From contig FR899900.1 of the NCBI GenBank assembly GCA_000437595.1, forward strand, positions 136,812 through 200,811: 64,000 nt of DNA, given 5' to 3'. Made by a program: the position numbers and the translations under genes. Source of the DNA: Faecalibacterium sp. CAG:74. GTDB lineage: Bacteria > Bacillota > Clostridia > Christensenellales > Aristaeellaceae. Numbering within the stretch: position 1 is the first letter of the stretch; each line of letters starts with the position of its first letter. Below the pieces are notes generated by a model, which saw nothing but the letters and a program-made list of their open reading frames with translations, was not told the origin of the DNA and made no database searches. Below are positions 61,167 through 64,000 of this stretch, in pieces.

Positions 61167-61829
61167 TTGCGCAGACTCCTTTCGCTGCTGATGCTGCTGA
61201 TTGTTCTGATTTTTCCGCTCTTTGCCGGGCGCGTGCGGAGCGCCTCCACCGCCTGCGCCATCCACGTTGATGTGGAGCAGAAGATGCTGACGCTGTTCTG
61301 CGGAAGTGAAATCGCCGCGCGATACCCGATTGCCACCGGCGCGCGGGATACGCCGACGCCGCTGGGCGTATTCCGCATCAACCGGCGCTTTTCGGGCGAG
61401 ATGGGCGGTTTCGGCACCTGCTTTCTGGGCTTGAACGTCCCGTGGGGCGACTATGGCATTCACGGCACGAACCGCCCGGAGTCCATCGGCACAAACGCCA
61501 GCCACGGGTGCATCCGAATGCGCGTCGCCGATGCGGAAGCTCTCTATGCGCGCGTACCCAACGGAACGGTCGTCGTCATTGAATGCGGCGCGTACGGCGA
61601 ACTCGGCGGCAGTCTGCGGACGCTGAAAAATGGCGACCGCTCCAGCATGGTTCGTGCCGTGCAGCGGAAGCTCCGCGCGCTGGGCTTCTATTTCGGCACA
61701 CCGGACGGCATTTTCGGCTCGGCGACGCAGCGCGCGGTGGATAAAGCGCGCGAAACATTCAGCCTTTCAGCGAACGGGCTGGTAGATTGGGCGCTGTACC
61801 AGAAATTAGGGCTGACGCTGTTTGAATAG
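61167..61829 (+). CDS. L,D-transpeptidase (YkuD) with peptidoglycan-binding domain
   Basis: A 220-residue exported enzyme that forms or exchanges 3-3 cross-links in peptidoglycan. An N-terminal signal/anchor (LLSLLMLLIVLIFPLFAG) is followed by the YkuD domain, with catalytic motif GIHGTNRPESIG and SHGCIRM (His and Cys). The C-terminal ~60 residues are a PG_binding_1 domain (GDRSSMVRAVQRKLRALGF ... GIFGSATQRAV). The best start is TTG at 61167 with GGAAGGAGG 10 bases upstream. It ends 10 bases before spoIIIAA, so it may be part of the sporulation operon and act on spore or engulfment peptidoglycan; that is inference. Confidence 0.88.
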   Translation: MRRLLSLLMLLIVLIFPLFAGRVRSASTACAIHVDVEQKMLTLFCGSEIAARYPIATGARDTPTPLGVFRINRRFSGEMGGFGTCFLGLNVPWGDYGIHGTNRPESIGTNASHGCIRMRVADAEALYARVPNGTVVVIECGAYGELGGSLRTLKNGDRSSMVRAVQRKLRALGFYFGTPDGIFGSATQRAVDKARETFSLSANGLVDWALYQKLGLTLFE

Positions 61830-61839
61830 GAGGGATACC

Positions 61840-62745
61840 ATGAATTGGGATGAAACACGCGATTTTCTCTCCCCCTGCTTTCCGGAGTGCATCCGGGATG
61901 AATTGGCGATGCTGCTGCCGGGCGAACTGCGCGAAATCCGCATCCGCGCCGAGCGCCCCGCCGTGTTCGTAACAGCGACGCGGACGGCGAAGCTCGACTG
62001 GATTCCCGGTCAAATGCAGGTAGAGGCGCTGACGGAGGCGCTTTCAGGGCATAGCCTGTTCGCGCGCGCAGACGAGACCCGGCGCGGCTACCTGACGCTG
62101 CGCGGCGGCCACCGCATGGGGCTGTGCGGGCACATCACGCGCAAAAACGGACAGAGCACGCTGCGGGACATTGCGTCCGTGTGCATCCGCATTGCGGGCG
62201 AATGGCGCGGCTGTGCCGATGGTCTCATCAGCCGCTTCCCCGCCCTGTTTCCGGGCAAAACGCCGTCGGTGCTCATCATCGGCGCACCCGGCAGCGGCAA
62301 GACAACGCTCCTGCGCGACCTGACGCGGCAAATGGCGGATACAATGTCGGTTCAAGCGGCGCTGATTGACGAGCGCGGCGAACTGGCGGCGTGCGTGGAC
62401 GGTGTGCCGCAATTGGACGTGGGCGCATCCACCGACGTATTGGACGGGCTGCCGAAAATAGAAGGCGTGCCATGGTTAATCCGCTCAATGGCGCCAAACG
62501 TGATTGCTATGGACGAACTCTCCGGCGCGGAGGACGCGGCGTGCGTGATGGACGCGTGGGCGTGCGGCGCGTCGGTGCTGGCAACGGTGCACGGAACGGC
62601 GCTGGCGGAAACGGCGAATCGCCCGGCATTATCGCCCCTGTTCTCCCGGCGGTGCTTCGACCTGTATGTGCTGCTTTCCAGCGAAGGCGGCGGGAAAATC
62701 ACCGCGCTGCACGACCGCTGCGGCAGCCCGATTCCCTTGTCATGA
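61840..62745 (+). CDS. spoIIIAA: Stage III sporulation protein AA (ATPase)
   Basis: A 301-residue AAA-type ATPase related to secretion ATPases, and the motor of the SpoIIIA-SpoIIQ feeding-tube complex between mother cell and forespore. Walker A is IIGAPGSGKTTLLRDL (about residues 145-160), Walker B VIAMDELSG, and RGGHRMGLCGH upstream is typical. ATAGGAGGG precedes the ATG. Overlaps spoIIIAB by 4 bases. Confidence 0.95.
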   Translation: MNWDETRDFLSPCFPECIRDELAMLLPGELREIRIRAERPAVFVTATRTAKLDWIPGQMQVEALTEALSGHSLFARADETRRGYLTLRGGHRMGLCGHITRKNGQSTLRDIASVCIRIAGEWRGCADGLISRFPALFPGKTPSVLIIGAPGSGKTTLLRDLTRQMADTMSVQAALIDERGELAACVDGVPQLDVGASTDVLDGLPKIEGVPWLIRSMAPNVIAMDELSGAEDAACVMDAWACGASVLATVHGTALAETANRPALSPLFSRRCFDLYVLLSSEGGGKITALHDRCGSPIPLS

Positions 62746-63233
62746 CGCGCCTGCTGTTTCCGATTTGCGCGGCGCTGCTGTCCACCTTGGCGGGGCTGCA
62801 CCTGTCCACGCACCTGCGGCAGGAGGAGCAGCGGCTGGCGCGCTGGGGCGAAGTGCTGCCGCATTTGCACCTGCTGATGGCATCGTGCGCATACTCGCTG
62901 CCGGAAGCGTTCCGCCTGTGCGCGGACGGGAATCATCCGCCGGATACGCTACTGCGTCAGCTTGCGGACGCGCTGGAACGTGCGCCGCTGTCCTCGCCGG
63001 GCGCGTTGACGGACAGGCTGTGTCCGGCAATCAGCGAAAAGGACATCATCAGCCGAATGATGCACCTGCTCAGCCGCGGCAGCCTCGAAAGTCGACTGCT
63101 GGCGGTCGAAAACGCGCGGCAGGAGGTGACGCTGATGCACGAGAAAGCGGCACGCAAGGCGGACAAGGACGCGCGGCTGTACCAGACGCTGGGCTGGATT
63201 GGCGGGCTGTGCCTATTGCTTATCCTGATGTAA
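62742..63233 (+). CDS. spoIIIAB: Stage III sporulation protein AB
   Basis: A 163-residue protein with a membrane helix at each end (FPICAALLSTLAGLHL and TLGWIGGLCLLLILM) and a helical middle resembling GspF/PilC-type platform proteins (RQEEQRLARWGEVLPHLHLL). ENARQEVTLMHEKAARKADK before the last helix is typical. Starts in the ATGA overlap with spoIIIAA. Confidence 0.92.
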   Translation: MTRLLFPICAALLSTLAGLHLSTHLRQEEQRLARWGEVLPHLHLLMASCAYSLPEAFRLCADGNHPPDTLLRQLADALERAPLSSPGALTDRLCPAISEKDIISRMMHLLSRGSLESRLLAVENARQEVTLMHEKAARKADKDARLYQTLGWIGGLCLLLILM

Positions 63234-63246
63234 GGGGGAAAGTTCC

Positions 63247-63444
63247 ATGCAGCTTGACCTGCTCTTTCAGATTGCCGGGGTCGGCATCCTCACGACGGTC
63301 GTGGCGTCGGTGCTGAACAGCTCCGGGCGCAGTGAGCTGGCGAATTTGGCGACGGTCGCCGGGCTGGCGATTGTGCTGCTGATGGTCGTGTCGCTTTTGT
63401 CGCAATTGTTCACCAACGTGCGGACGATTTTCCAGCTTGGATGA
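63247..63444 (+). CDS. spoIIIAC: Stage III sporulation protein AC
   Basis: A 65-residue protein with two membrane helices (LLFQIAGVGILTTVVASVL and LATVAGLAIVLLMVVSLLSQLF). Length and pattern match SpoIIIAC, a component of the mother-cell channel base. AAGGGGG lies before the ATG, 13 bases after spoIIIAB. Confidence 0.93.
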   Translation: MQLDLLFQIAGVGILTTVVASVLNSSGRSELANLATVAGLAIVLLMVVSLLSQLFTNVRTIFQLG

Positions 63445-63453
63445 GGGCGCGGG

Positions 63454-63846
63454 ATGGAGACGGCGGGAAAACTGGCGGGTTTTGCGGTCTGCGCGGCATT
63501 GGTGGCGCTGATTCTGCGTCGTCTGCGGCCGGAAGCCGGGTGGGGCGTATCGCTGGGCGCGGGCGCAATCGTGCTGCTGGCGGCGCTTCCGGCGCTCTCG
63601 GCGCTGGTGCGCGGGATTGCGTCTTTATCCGCCATGAGCGGGCTGGACGACAGCTTCATGCAGCAGCTGCTCAAAATCGCCGGGCTGTCGCTCCTGCTGG
63701 ACTTTGCGGCGCAGACGTGCCGGGACGCGCAGGAGGAAGCCCTTGCGCTGAAAGTGGAGTTCGCCGGGCGGGTGCTGCTGCTCTCCAGCGCATTGCCCGT
63801 CTTGCAGGCGCTGTTGTCGCAGCTTGTGTCCTTGCCGCTGTCTTGA
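63454..63846 (+). CDS. spoIIIAD: Stage III sporulation protein AD
   Basis: A 130-residue protein with about four hydrophobic segments (LAGFAVCAALVALIL; VSLGAGAIVLLAALPALSALV; LLKIAGLSLLLDFAAQTC; VLLLSSALPVLQALLSQLV). The segment LLKIAGLSLLLDFAAQTCRD followed by GQ-like acidic/small residues is characteristic of SpoIIIAD. It starts 9 bases after spoIIIAC; the ribosome site is poor (GAGGGCGCGGG). Confidence 0.92.
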   Translation: METAGKLAGFAVCAALVALILRRLRPEAGWGVSLGAGAIVLLAALPALSALVRGIASLSAMSGLDDSFMQQLLKIAGLSLLLDFAAQTCRDAQEEALALKVEFAGRVLLLSSALPVLQALLSQLVSLPLS

Positions 63847-64000
63847 CGGCAGGCGCATCCGCAGAATCGGGCGAGGCGGAATCGCTTTCCAGCGGCATCA
63901 GCACCATCGTATCCGCCTTGGACAGCGCCGCGCTGGAATCCGCCCTCTCCGACGACGACCCCTTCGCGCAAACCGGCGGTTTCCGGCAGACGCTGACCGC
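63717..64000 (+). CDS. spoIIIAE: Stage III sporulation protein AE (3' partial, start uncertain)
   Basis: After spoIIIAD a frame stays open to the right edge. It encodes a signal-peptide-like stretch (LAGAVVAACVLAAVLTAGASA) and then an acidic mature start (ESGEAESLSSGISTIV). Position after spoIIIAD and the signal peptide fit SpoIIIAE, a polytopic channel protein, though no diagnostic motif is within the window. The frame overlaps spoIIIAD. The only in-frame start before the signal peptide is GTG 63717, which lacks a ribosome site; an ATT (63792) would give an ideal signal peptide, and TTG 63843 would lose it. Confidence 0.65.
   Translation, partial: MPGRAGGSPCAESGVRRAGAAALQRIARLAGAVVAACVLAAVLTAGASAESGEAESLSSGISTIVSALDSAALESALSDDDPFAQTGGFRQTLT

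Noticed and set aside
1..64000. CRISPR arrays, tRNA/rRNA genes, prophage, integrase or transposase genes
   Set aside because: Reading through all intergenic stretches, I saw no regularly spaced repeats, no tRNA- or rRNA-like sequence, and no protein with phage, integrase or transposase motifs.

Overview
The window reads as a stretch of chromosome from a GC-rich, endospore-forming member of the Clostridia (Bacillota). The evidence is spoIIAA-spoIIAB, a spoIIIA operon running off the right edge, two T-box leaders, HPr kinase, the yloU-fakA-recG and yicC-gmk-rpoZ-coaBC gene orders, and dnaG next to a primary sigma factor. Coding density is high, most genes have clear AGGAGG-type ribosome binding sites, and several use TTG starts. 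A cell-surface CE15-type esterase, a GH3 glycosidase and AraC-type regulators suggest a fibre-using, probably gut or rumen, anaerobe; the lifestyle is inference. I found no rRNA, tRNA, CRISPR array, prophage or transposase gene.

Layout. 0-2.5 kb: 3' part of a YesM-type sensor kinase and its YesN-type regulator. 2.6-6.9 kb: lepA, a YpsA-like SLOG gene, a DUF1622 membrane protein and hemW, with a 161-bp palindromic element between them. 7-13.3 kb (minus): yloU-fakA-recG-ppk1. 13.4-16.9 kb: a tyrosine T-box over an aromatic-type aminotransferase, tyrS and yigZ. 17-20.9 kb: an AraC regulator and a large exported CE15-like esterase preceded by direct repeats. 20.9-27.7 kb: a MacA/MacB-type transporter with four 11-bp-phased repeats in its promoter, an OmpR/HisKA two-component system, a small (p)ppGpp synthetase, a TIM-barrel protein and a YdcZ-like membrane protein. 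27.8-28.6 kb: spoIIAA-spoIIAB without sigF. 28.6-31.7 kb (minus): yicC-gmk-rpoZ-coaBC.

31.7-35.2 kb: brnQ and a YgiQ radical-SAM protein. 35.2-41.2 kb (minus): TetR, MazG-like, PNPOx-like, phosphohexomutase, DUF2461, GH3. 41.3-44.2 kb: HAD phosphatase, hprK, ROK glucokinase. 44.2-45.4 kb (minus): membrane-anchored Ntn hydrolase. 45.5-53.2 kb: dgt, dnaG, two tandem primary-type sigma factors, trmK, Nif3-like, zinc-ribbon protein. 53.2-59.2 kb (minus): a T-box-controlled tRNA operon encoding an AspRS-GatC fusion, GatA, GatB and a YbaK deacylase whose gene is split by a second palindromic element. 59.3-61 kb (minus): secreted 5'-nucleotidase. 61.2-64 kb: L,D-transpeptidase and spoIIIAA-AE.

Three things stand out. 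First, the tRNA-dependent transamidation operon: AspRS is physically fused to GatC, and the T-box specifier aligns to an Asn codon (AAC) overlapping a GAA triplet. Second, two ~160-bp palindromic elements share TACTA...TAGTA ends, have 3-bp target duplications, and carry diverged but still pairing central hairpins; one has demonstrably inserted into ybaK. Third, two complete sigma-A-like genes lie in tandem downstream of dnaG, one with a 3-residue insertion between regions 2.1 and 2.2.
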